The notes under the pieces: generated by a model
What the model saw: the letters and a program-made list of their open reading frames with translations, nothing else
Database searches by the model: none
Told to the model about the DNA's origin: nothing
Source of the DNA: Firmicutes bacterium UBA1393
GTDB lineage: Bacteria; Bacillota; DTU025
Assembly: GCA_002305255.1 (NCBI GenBank)
Contig: DBQN01000007.1
Location: 18,446-39,654, forward strand
Direction: 5' to 3'
Length of the DNA: 21,209 nucleotides
Position numbers and translations under genes: made by a program
Shown: in pieces, positions 7,003 through 14,164 of the stretch
Layout: each line of letters opens with the position of its first letter
Position numbering within the stretch: position 1 is the first letter of the stretch

Positions 7003-8265
7003 TTGGCTGAGACGATAGTGATGCCCAACACCGGGCTCACGAACACAGAGGGTACCATCATTGAGTGGCTGAGGGGAGACGGCGATGTCGTAGAGAAGGG
7101 CGAGCCCGTCGTCGTGATAGCCACCGACAAGGTCACAACCGAAGTCGAGGCCCCTGCCAGCGGGGTGTTGAGGATAGTTCATCCCAACGACGCCACTGTA
7201 GCCATAGCCGCGACCATCGGCCTCGTGCTCCTTCCCGGTGAGGAAGTCGAGGCTGAGCCTGGCCGCCCCGTCGGCATTGACGGCCCTGGCCCCGCCGGCA
7301 CCCCCGCCAGCGACGTCGCCGGCAGCAGCCCGCCGGCCGCCAGCAGTGAGCCCGCACTCGCGCCGCCGTCGCCGCCGCCGTTGCGGTCGCCCGAGCCGAA
7401 GCTATCGCCGGCTGCCCGGCGCCTCGCGCGCGAGCTGGGCCTGACCGAGGCCGATCTCAGCAAGTGCTGCGGAACCGGTCCCGATGGGCGCATCACGTCT
7501 GACGACATAAGGGACTACGCGGCGTCTCTGGCCGCCCCCGCCGACGCCGCCTGCGGCCAGGCCGACACAGAGGTGATCCCGCTTTCTGGCGTCCGCGCCA
7601 TCATCGCTGAGCGCATGGTGCGGTCTGTCAGAGAAGCGCCGCAGTTCCATATCGAGGCCGAAATCGCCATGGACCGTGTCGTGCGCCTGAAGGAGCGGCT
7701 CGACGCCGGCGGCGTCAAGCACTCATTCACTGAGATCGTGGTCAAGGCCATTGCCGCGGCACTCAGAGTCCATCCGATGTTGAACTGCTTCGTGAGCGAC
7801 ACCGAGCTCGTCTTGCACAGGCGCATCAACATCGGTATCGCGGTGGGGGCCGACTCCGGGCTCATCGTGCCCGTGGTGCGCGATGCCGACACAAAGGGCA
7901 TCGACGCCGTGACCAGAGAGGTCAAAGACCTGGTGGGGAAGGCAAGGGCAGGTACGCTTGCCGCCACCGACCTTGCTGACGGCACCTTCACCTTCTCCAA
8001 TCTGGGCATGTTCGGAATCGACAGGTTCTCGGCGATCATCAATCCGCCACAGGCTGCGATATTGACTATGGGGAGAATCAGAAGAGTCTGGACGCCCATC
8101 GAAGATGGCGGGGCGTTCCGTCGCGTGGCCGCCTTCACCCTGACGGTCGATCACAGGGCCGTCGATGGCCTGGAGGCTGCGAAGTTCATGCACACCCTGG
8201 CGAGCCTGCTCGAGGGTGCCGAGATCGAACAGCTGTGCAACTGCTGTGCGCCTCCGGCCCTCTGA
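7003..8265 (+). CDS. acoC: Dihydrolipoamide acyltransferase (E2) of the 2-oxoacid/acetoin dehydrogenase complex
   Basis: E2 carries the reaction intermediate on a swinging lipoyl arm and transfers the acyl group to CoA. Domains: one lipoyl domain (about 1-78) with lipoyl-lysine K43 in the TDKVTTEVEA context; an Ala/Pro/Ser-rich flexible linker (about 82-130); a peripheral-subunit-binding domain (about 131-170, LSPAARRLARELG to GRITSDDI); and a CAT-fold catalytic domain (about 187-410) with the active-site DHRAVDG (383-389). At 420 aa with one lipoyl domain the size is ordinary. TTG at 7003 is used, with AGGTGA 7 nt upstream; the protein then begins MAETIVMPNTG, matching the first lipoyl strand. 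The C-terminus ends in an atypical Cys-rich LCNCC segment. Separation from its E1 genes by a repeat-filled gap is unusual, and no E3 gene is present. Confidence 0.9.
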   Translation: MAETIVMPNTGLTNTEGTIIEWLRGDGDVVEKGEPVVVIATDKVTTEVEAPASGVLRIVHPNDATVAIAATIGLVLLPGEEVEAEPGRPVGIDGPGPAGTPASDVAGSSPPAASSEPALAPPSPPPLRSPEPKLSPAARRLARELGLTEADLSKCCGTGPDGRITSDDIRDYAASLAAPADAACGQADTEVIPLSGVRAIIAERMVRSVREAPQFHIEAEIAMDRVVRLKERLDAGGVKHSFTEIVVKAIAAALRVHPMLNCFVSDTELVLHRRINIGIAVGADSGLIVPVVRDADTKGIDAVTREVKDLVGKARAGTLAATDLADGTFTFSNLGMFGIDRFSAIINPPQAAILTMGRIRRVWTPIEDGGAFRRVAAFTLTVDHRAVDGLEAAKFMHTLASLLEGAEIEQLCNCCAPPAL

Positions 8266-8273
8266 TACAGCTT

Positions 8274-8280
8274 GAGGAGG
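8274..8280 (+). promoter_or_regulatory. Strong Shine-Dalgarno placed for an ACG start codon
   Basis: GAGGAGG lies 8 nt before ACG at 8289-8291, in frame with the dehydrogenase. The nearest standard starts are badly placed: GTG 8280 overlaps the Shine-Dalgarno, TTG 8301 is 20 nt away, and GTG 8235 has no ribosome site. Either ACG initiates or a T-to-C change has altered an ATG. Confidence 0.5.
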
Positions 8281-8288
8281 TGTTCCTT

Positions 8289-9380
8289 ACGAAGAGACTG
8301 TTGCTTACAGAGCCTTTCACAACAGTAGTCGAGGAGGTACCCGTTCCAGAGCCCAAACCGGGAGAGGCGCTGATTCGCGTCGAGTGTGTGGGAGTATGCG
8401 GAACCGACGTGCGCTCATGGATGGGCCGGCATGCCTTCACCACATACCCGAGGGTGATGGGGCATGAGGTGTCGGGAACAGTGGTCAAGCTAGCCGGCGA
8501 CCCCGCACCATGCTGTGCTGCCTCCGGGCGCTGCCAGGCCGCCCCGGCCCCAGCCGCCAGCCGGGCCGCCGGCCCAACCGCCCCCAGTATTCGCGAGGGC
8601 GACGTCGTGGTGGTGGAGCCTTACGCCGCTTGTGGCAAGTGCTATCCGTGCAGCATCGGGCGCTACAACTGCTGTCAGAATCTGCAGGTCATGGGCGTAC
8701 ATCGCGATGGTGCCATGCAGGAGTACATCTGCGTGCCGGTGTCGATGCTTCACAAGGCGCCGCAGAACCGCAGCTTCGTTGAGCTGTCTTTCGTGGAGCC
8801 CGCAGGCATCGGAATGCATGCCATCGGCCGGTCTCGGCTGCAGGCGGGCGATACCGCGGCCGTAATAGGCGCGGGCAACATTGGTCTGCTCATGATCCAG
8901 ATCCTCAAGGCACGTGGTGCGAAGGTCATCGCCGTCGATGTGAAGGAGAGCCGTCTCGACCTGGCCCGAAAGCTCGGTGCCGACATCACCGTGAACTCGA
9001 CGACGGATGACCCTGTAAAAGCCTCACTCGAGTTCACTGGCGGCGTGGGCGCGCCGGTGGTGTTCGAAGTAGTGGGCGCGGTGCCCACCATCAACCTGGC
9101 GCTGCAGCTCGTGTCGTACGCAGGGCAGATCGTGCTTGTGGGCGTGTGCCCTGACGAGCTGTGCCTCCACCCTGAGCTGCTCAACAAGCGCGAACTGGAT
9201 ATCCTCGGCAGCCGCAACAGCCGCGGCGTGTTCCCGGGCGTACTTGAGCTGGTCGGTAAGGGAGCCCTCAGCACTGAGGCTCTGGTATCGCGGAAGATTA
9301 CGGTAGACGAGTTCGATCAGACAATGAAAGACGTGACCTCAGGAAGCAGAGACGAAATCAAGATAGTGGTCCAATTCTAG
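8289..9380 (+). CDS. Zinc-dependent alcohol/polyol dehydrogenase (MDR superfamily)
   Basis: NAD(P)-dependent medium-chain dehydrogenase of the sorbitol/threonine dehydrogenase group, oxidising a secondary alcohol or polyol. Numbering from the putative ACG start: catalytic-zinc Cys37 in GVCGTD, GHE at 58-60, structural-zinc cysteines C115, C118, C121 and C129, and nucleotide-binding GAGNIG near 193. A ~30-residue Ala/Pro/Cys-rich insertion (about 71-100, nt 8499-8588) splits the catalytic domain between GHE and the structural-zinc loop. The start is uncertain; ACG is preferred because the only good Shine-Dalgarno points to it and the protein would then begin with KRLLLTEPF like relatives. The gene follows E2 by 23 nt, probably in the same transcript. 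Substrate is not determinable. Confidence 0.88.
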   Translation, partial: TKRLLLTEPFTTVVEEVPVPEPKPGEALIRVECVGVCGTDVRSWMGRHAFTTYPRVMGHEVSGTVVKLAGDPAPCCAASGRCQAAPAPAASRAAGPTAPSIREGDVVVVEPYAACGKCYPCSIGRYNCCQNLQVMGVHRDGAMQEYICVPVSMLHKAPQNRSFVELSFVEPAGIGMHAIGRSRLQAGDTAAVIGAGNIGLLMIQILKARGAKVIAVDVKESRLDLARKLGADITVNSTTDDPVKASLEFTGGVGAPVVFEVVGAVPTINLALQLVSYAGQIVLVGVCPDELCLHPELLNKRELDILGSRNSRGVFPGVLELVGKGALSTEALVSRKITVDEFDQTMKDVTSGSRDEIKIVVQF

Positions 9381-9434
9381 CGCGGTGATTCGGAGGTGAT
9401 GAACGGAACACGGCACAACCGCTGATTTCCTTGC

Positions 9435-9447
9435 GTAGTGTCACTAC
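9435..9447. promoter_or_regulatory. Inverted repeat upstream of the transporter genes
   Basis: GTAGTG-T-CACTAC is a perfect 6-bp dyad with one central base in the 109-bp gap before the binding-protein gene. It could be an operator for separate control of the transporter. I see no convincing sigma-70 or sigma-54 promoter next to it. Confidence 0.25.
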
Positions 9448-9489
9448 TCTGAATGCGACCAACTAACACACGGGAAAGGATGATCCGCA

Positions 9490-10611
9490 GTGCGCAGACT
9501 TATGATGGCGCTCGTCACTATCATGGTTATCTTCAGCCTTTCAGCGTATGGTGCTGACAACCCGATCCGCATAGGCGGACTGGCAGCTCTCACAGGTGGC
9601 GCATCCATGCAGGGACAGCAGGCACGTGAAGGTGCCCTCATGGCTATGGAGGACCTCAACGCAGCCGGTGGGGTACTCGGCCGCGAGGTGCAGGTATTCA
9701 TGGAAGACTCACAGGGCGTCGCGACTGCGGCCGTCAACGCCTTCCGCAAGCTCATGGATGACAGGAAGGTATGCGCGGTCATAGGCGACCATCAGTCCAC
9801 AGCAGTGCTGGCGTTCAAACCCATCGCTATCCAGAACGGCATCCCGGTGCTCGCGACCGGTTCGGCCATGGCCGTCACTGAGGATGCAAACCCCTGGATC
9901 TTCAGGGTCCGTGAGTACGACTCTCTTGCGGCAACGGCCCTCGTGAATGCCGCCATTAAGGAAGGCTACAAGAAGATAGGAATCTTCCACAACACCGACC
10001 AGTTCGGTGTGGGCGGACGCGATAACGTCATCGCCGCCATGAAGGCCGTCGGCATGGCGCCCGTCGCCACAGCCGGCCACAACACCGGTGACAAGGACTT
10101 CACCGCCCAGCTCCTCAGCTTCCGTAGGGCCGGAGCCGACGCCATCATCGTGTTCACCCACAACGAGGAGCAGGCACTGATTTGCCGCCAGTTCGACCAG
10201 CTCCTGCCCGGCGTCGCCTACTTCGGCTCGATGAGCCTGTCGCAGACTTCAACGATCCAGATGGCACAGGGCGCGGCCGAGGGCAAGTACTCCGCCACTC
10301 CCTACACGCTGACCAACATGGATGCCCGCGTGCAGGAGTTCGCCGCCAGATACCGCGCCAAGTACGGCCATGACCCCGAGCTGTTCTCAGTGTTGTACTA
10401 CGATGCCGTGATGATGGTCGCAGAGGCCGTCAAGATGGGCAACTCCGACGCTCCTCTTTCTGTGCGCGACAACCTCCACAAGATCAAGGACTTCCCCGGC
10501 GTGTCGGGTCTCAATTACACCTTCAACGCCATAGGCGAGGCAGTGAACGAGATCTTCATCGTGAAGATCGAAGGCGGACAGCCCAAGGCAGCCTTCAAGA
10601 TCCAGGGCTAG
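9490..10611 (+). CDS. ABC transporter substrate-binding protein, branched-chain amino acid type (LivJ-like)
   Basis: Exported ligand-binding protein of the Leu/Ile/Val-binding (Peripla_BP_6) family that delivers substrate to the adjacent permeases. The signal peptide covers about residues 1-22: MRR, a hydrophobic core, then AYG|AD as likely cleavage site. It lacks a lipobox cysteine. The mature protein starts with the family IRIGGLAALTGG strand, then the REGALMAMEDLNAAGGVLGR helix, followed by IGDHQSTAVLAFKPIAIQNGIPVLATGSA. Length of 373 aa is normal. GTG at 9490 has GGAAAGG about 11 nt upstream. A strong hairpin follows the stop. The family transports amino acids but also amides, urea, aromatics and other small polar molecules, so the metabolic context makes a non-amino-acid ligand likely (inference). 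Confidence 0.9.
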   Translation: MRRLMMALVTIMVIFSLSAYGADNPIRIGGLAALTGGASMQGQQAREGALMAMEDLNAAGGVLGREVQVFMEDSQGVATAAVNAFRKLMDDRKVCAVIGDHQSTAVLAFKPIAIQNGIPVLATGSAMAVTEDANPWIFRVREYDSLAATALVNAAIKEGYKKIGIFHNTDQFGVGGRDNVIAAMKAVGMAPVATAGHNTGDKDFTAQLLSFRRAGADAIIVFTHNEEQALICRQFDQLLPGVAYFGSMSLSQTSTIQMAQGAAEGKYSATPYTLTNMDARVQEFAARYRAKYGHDPELFSVLYYDAVMMVAEAVKMGNSDAPLSVRDNLHKIKDFPGVSGLNYTFNAIGEAVNEIFIVKIEGGQPKAAFKIQG

Positions 10612-10636
10612 GCCCGCGACACATCCAAAGCTGATT

Positions 10637-10690
10637 GCTGCCGGGAGGCGTCTTGCCTCCCGGCAGCTCAGGCCGGCAGCTAAAGCCGGC
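10637..10690 (+). terminator. Strong hairpin pair after the binding-protein gene
   Basis: A perfect 13-bp stem (10637-10649 with 10655-10667, 5-nt loop) is followed by a second stem, GCCGGC/GCCGGC (10672-10677 with 10685-10690). No T-run follows, so it is not a classical intrinsic terminator. In this position it more likely shields the binding-protein mRNA from 3' decay or partly attenuates, giving more binding protein than permease. The stems are certain; the role is inferred. Confidence 0.55.
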
Positions 10691-10709
10691 AGGGCAGGGG
10701 GGATCACGC

Positions 10710-11648
10710 ATGGATTTTCTTGCTGAGCAGCTCCCCATAGTGGTGCAGCAGCTCATAGCAGGCCTCGCTTACGGCTGTATCTACGGCCTGGTGGCGCTAG
10801 GCTACAACTTCATATGGAATGCCGTGGGCATCGTCAACCTGGCACAGGGCGATTTCGTGATGGTTGGCGGCTACCTCTATGCCGCATCTTTCGTGCCCGT
10901 CGTGGCCTCGTGGCTCGGTCCCGGCTCAGCAGGTTCGAGTTTCTGGACGGCACTGCTTCTCACCGCAGTGGGCATGGTGTTGGTGGGCATGGTGTCGCAG
11001 AGGATAGTCTACTATCCGTTGAGAGCCTCCCATCCCAGGACCATCATGATCTCCACGATGGCGCTGTCCATATTCCTCAAGAACTTCGCCATAGTGGCGT
11101 GGGGCACGTATCCTGTGGCGACGTCGGGGCTGTTCGGGCAGAAGTGGTTCCGCTTCGACCTGTTCGGCCTGGGCACCGTCACAGTCCTCTATCAGTACGT
11201 CTTCATCCTTGTGTTTACTGCGATTCTACTGGTCGTCCAGTCCGCGTTCTTCAGCCGCACGCGATTGGGCCGCTCCATGCGCGCCGTTGCCCAAGACCAG
11301 CTTGCAGCCAGTCTCATGGGAATAAACACTCCGCTCATCATAGCGATCACCTTCGCCTATGCATCGATTCTGGCGGGTGTCGCCGGCGTGCTGCTTGCAC
11401 CGATCTTCCTGGTGTCGCAGGCCATGGGCAGTATCGGCCTGAAGGCGTATACGGCGTCGATCGTGGGCGGATTCGGAAACGTGATCGGGGCGTTAGTCGG
11501 TGGTCTGCTTGTCGGCAGCATAGAGGTGCTGTCGGCGAGCTACGTATCGAGCGTGTATAAGGATGCCATCGTGTTCGTGGTGCTGATAGCCTTCTTGTTG
11601 TTGCGCCCGCAGGGCCTGTTCGGCAAGAAGGTAATCGGAAGCCTGTAA
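10710..11648 (+). CDS. livH: Branched-chain-type ABC transporter permease (LivH)
   Basis: Inner-membrane permease of the LivH family, 312 aa with multiple hydrophobic segments. Recognisable blocks are the N-terminal GLAYGCIYGLVALGYNFIW with IVNLAQGDFVMVGGY, the FSRTRLGRSMRAVAQDQLAASLMGI cytoplasmic coupling loop, and a C-terminal GLKAYTASIVGGFGN followed by RPQGLFGKK. ATG at 10710 follows AGGGGGG by 7 nt. Longer in-frame starts upstream would read through the hairpins and are rejected. It pairs with LivM, 12 nt downstream, as a heterodimeric channel. Confidence 0.93.
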   Translation: MDFLAEQLPIVVQQLIAGLAYGCIYGLVALGYNFIWNAVGIVNLAQGDFVMVGGYLYAASFVPVVASWLGPGSAGSSFWTALLLTAVGMVLVGMVSQRIVYYPLRASHPRTIMISTMALSIFLKNFAIVAWGTYPVATSGLFGQKWFRFDLFGLGTVTVLYQYVFILVFTAILLVVQSAFFSRTRLGRSMRAVAQDQLAASLMGINTPLIIAITFAYASILAGVAGVLLAPIFLVSQAMGSIGLKAYTASIVGGFGNVIGALVGGLLVGSIEVLSASYVSSVYKDAIVFVVLIAFLLLRPQGLFGKKVIGSL

Positions 11649-11660
11649 GGAGGTGCGACC

Positions 11661-12647
11661 ATGGGTATACGTTCACTCTCTATGAAGGACAAGACCCTCA
11701 TCGGGATCATCCTGGTGCTGGCCGCCCTCTATCCTCTCATCACGAACTCGTACATGAAGTTCGTGCTGATGACCGGCATAGTGAACGCGCTTCTCGTCGT
11801 GGGGCTGCACTTCATCTTCGGGCTCACCGGGCAGCTTCACATGGCAATGGCTGCGTTCTGGGGCGTCGGGTCTTACGCGTTTGCGCTGGCCGTAACGAGG
11901 CTGTCGTGGCCCTACTGGCTTGGCGTGTTTGCAGCCATAGTGGCGGTGGGCCTGCTCGGCCTGTTGCTGGGCTTTCCCACGCTGCGCCTCAAGGGCTTCT
12001 ACCTTGCGATTACCACCATCGGGTTCGGGGAGATAGTGAGGCTCATCTTGCTCAACTGGGCGCCTGTTACGGGAGGTGTGTTCGGCGTGGCCGGGCTGCC
12101 TCGGCCTACCATTGGCCCGCTTCAGTTCGGCAAGAACCAGCCGTTCTACTACTTGCTCCTCGCCATACTGGCCCTGCTGACGCTGGCGGCCCGCATGATA
12201 GAGCACTCCAAGTATGGAGCGGCGTTCCGCGCGGTGCACGATGACGAGCTGGCTGCGGAGGCGGTGGGGCTCGACCCAACGCGACTGAAGATTCTGGCGT
12301 TCGTGCTGTGCGGGGTGTACGCCGGCATCGGAGGCGCGATGTACGCCTCGCTGATGCAGTATATAAGCCCCGAGGTGTACACGCTTGAGCGCTCGCAGAT
12401 GCTCGCCATGATGCTGGTGATCGGCGGAATGGGCAGCCTGCCCGGGGCGATCATGGGATCGGTGCTCCTGACGTTCCTGCCGGAGGTGCTGCGCTTCTTG
12501 CAGCAATGGTATCTGGCGGTGTATGGCGCCATCGTCATAGTCATCATCGTCTACCGACCGACGGGCCTCTGGGGAATCTGGGTACGGGCTACTGAGTGGA
12601 TCGCCACTCTCCTAAAGAGAAGGGGTGACACCCGTGGCGCTGCTTGA
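11661..12647 (+). CDS. livM: Branched-chain-type ABC transporter permease (LivM)
   Basis: Second membrane subunit of the importer, 328 aa, LivM family. Hallmarks are LHFIFGLTGQLHMAMAAFWG near the N-terminus, FPTLRLKGFYLAITTIGFGEIVRLI in the middle, and the coupling loop SKYGAAFRAVHDDELAAEAVGLD, ending with VYRPTGLWGI. ATG at 11661 has a near-perfect AAGGAGGTG ribosome site. It overlaps the 5' end of livG by 14 nt, suggesting coupled translation of permease and ATPase. Confidence 0.93.
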   Translation: MGIRSLSMKDKTLIGIILVLAALYPLITNSYMKFVLMTGIVNALLVVGLHFIFGLTGQLHMAMAAFWGVGSYAFALAVTRLSWPYWLGVFAAIVAVGLLGLLLGFPTLRLKGFYLAITTIGFGEIVRLILLNWAPVTGGVFGVAGLPRPTIGPLQFGKNQPFYYLLLAILALLTLAARMIEHSKYGAAFRAVHDDELAAEAVGLDPTRLKILAFVLCGVYAGIGGAMYASLMQYISPEVYTLERSQMLAMMLVIGGMGSLPGAIMGSVLLTFLPEVLRFLQQWYLAVYGAIVIVIIVYRPTGLWGIWVRATEWIATLLKRRGDTRGAA

Positions 12648-13404
12648 AGTGAGTAACGTGACGATGCAGTTTGGTGGCCTGACCGCCATCGACAACCTCA
12701 GCACCAGGGTGGAGAAGGGTGAGATCCACGCTGTAATCGGCCCCAACGGAGCGGGCAAGACAACGCTGATCAACGTGCTCACAGGGGTCTACCCGGCCAC
12801 GTCGGGCAGCGTGAGCTTCGAAGGCGTCCGCATCGACGGGCTGCGCCCGTATGAACGCGTCAAGTTGGGAATGGCCCGCACGTTTCAGAACCTCCGGGTG
12901 TTCCCCAGCCTCTCTGTGCGCGAGAACGTCACTGTGTCGCAGTTCTGCCGCACAACCTCGGGCGTTGTGGCGAACACCCTCCGCACACGTGCTGTTGTGC
13001 GTGAGGAGGCCCGGGTCAGGGATAGGGTCGATGAAGCCCTCAACTTCGTGGGCCTCGCCGACAAAGCCGGCTGGCCTTCCAAGTCGCTGCCGTACGGGCA
13101 GCAACGCCTGCTGGAGATCGCCCGCGCGATGGCCACCGAGCCGAAGTTGCTTCTGCTAGACGAGCCCGGAGCAGGTATGACGCTCCAGGAAACACAGGGC
13201 CTCGGCGTGCTGATCAAGCGTATTCGAGACAGGGGGATTACGGTTCTCCTCATCGACCACAAGATGCGGCTGATAATGACCGTATCTGACGTCGTGACGG
13301 TCGTGAACTTCGGAAAGAAGATCGCTGAGGACACTCCTGCGGCAGTTCAGAAGGATCCTGAGGTCGTCAGGGCATATCTCGGCGCAAGGGGGCTGCGAAC
13401 CTGA
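12634..13404 (+). CDS. livG: Branched-chain-type ABC transporter ATP-binding protein (LivG)
   Basis: Cytoplasmic ATPase that powers the LivHM permease. Walker A GPNGAGKT (36-43), Q-loop in ARTFQNLRVFP (about 81-91), family-typical signature LPYGQQ (152-157), and Walker B LLLLDE (172-177). Length of 256 aa is normal. GTG at 12634 is chosen because AGAAGGGG lies 8 nt upstream; a GTG at 12625 would be fused to that ribosome site. LivM and LivG overlap by 14 nt. Confidence 0.93.
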   Translation: MALLEVSNVTMQFGGLTAIDNLSTRVEKGEIHAVIGPNGAGKTTLINVLTGVYPATSGSVSFEGVRIDGLRPYERVKLGMARTFQNLRVFPSLSVRENVTVSQFCRTTSGVVANTLRTRAVVREEARVRDRVDEALNFVGLADKAGWPSKSLPYGQQRLLEIARAMATEPKLLLLDEPGAGMTLQETQGLGVLIKRIRDRGITVLLIDHKMRLIMTVSDVVTVVNFGKKIAEDTPAAVQKDPEVVRAYLGARGLRT

Positions 13405-14129
13405 TGGGAGCCGAACCTCTTCTCAAGCTTACCGATGTCAAGTCGTGCTACGGCAATATCCAGGCCCTCCACGGCATATCGCTGGAGGTCTATCCGAACG
13501 AGGTCGTCTGTCTCATTGGCTCGAACGGCGCCGGCAAGACCACGACTCTCATGAATATAATGGGCGTCGTGCGCCCGACGTGTGGAGAGATAGTCTTCGC
13601 AGGCAAGAGGCTCAACGGTCTCGCAACGCCGCGCATAGTCTCCATGGGGATCTCGTGCGTGCCTGAGGGGCGCAGGATCTTCCCCGCGCTCACGGTGGAA
13701 GAGAACCTGCAGATGGGCGCTTACACTCAGCGCGGCGCGACCAGCGAGATAGAGGAGACCATGAGCTGGGTGTACGAGCTGTTCCCTATACTGAAAGAGC
13801 GGCGGACGCAGATGGGCGGCACTCTCTCAGGCGGCCAGCAACAGATGCTGGCGGTGGGGCGCGGTCTGATGGCGCGCCCGCGCATCATGCTCCTCGACGA
13901 GCCGTCGCTGGGCCTCGCTCCGCTCCTCGTCGAGCAGGTGCTGGGGGCCGTCACCCGCATCAAGCAGGAAGGCGTCACCGTGCTCCTGGTCGAGCAGAAC
14001 GCGCTGGCGGCTCTGGAGATATCGGAACGCGGCTACGTGCTGGAGAATGGAAATGTGGTTCTTACCGACAAGGCCTCGGCCTTGATCGATAACGAAACAG
14101 TCAGAAAATCATACCTCGGTCAGGAGTAA
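13404..14129 (+). CDS. livF: Branched-chain-type ABC transporter ATP-binding protein (LivF)
   Basis: Second ATPase of the importer. Walker A GSNGAGKT (39-46), signature LSGGQQ (141-146), Walker B IMLLDE (161-166), and the LivF-type LLVEQNA where other ABC proteins carry the H-loop. At 241 aa it has the usual LivF length. The start ATG overlaps the LivG stop (TGATG), with AAGGGGG 11 nt upstream. It is the last transporter gene; a 35-bp gap leads to the next dehydrogenase, so the transporter sits inside the catabolic operon and is presumably dedicated to its substrate. Confidence 0.93.
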   Translation: MGAEPLLKLTDVKSCYGNIQALHGISLEVYPNEVVCLIGSNGAGKTTTLMNIMGVVRPTCGEIVFAGKRLNGLATPRIVSMGISCVPEGRRIFPALTVEENLQMGAYTQRGATSEIEETMSWVYELFPILKERRTQMGGTLSGGQQQMLAVGRGLMARPRIMLLDEPSLGLAPLLVEQVLGAVTRIKQEGVTVLLVEQNALAALEISERGYVLENGNVVLTDKASALIDNETVRKSYLGQE

Positions 14130-14164
14130 TCACAGGAGTATTCAGCGTAAGGAGAGGGCAAGGG

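Noticed and set aside
9390..9425. Eight-codon reading frame after GGAGGTG, possible leader peptide
   Set aside because: The ATG sits only 2 nt after the Shine-Dalgarno, the peptide has no regulatory codon run, and no attenuator stems follow that depend on it.
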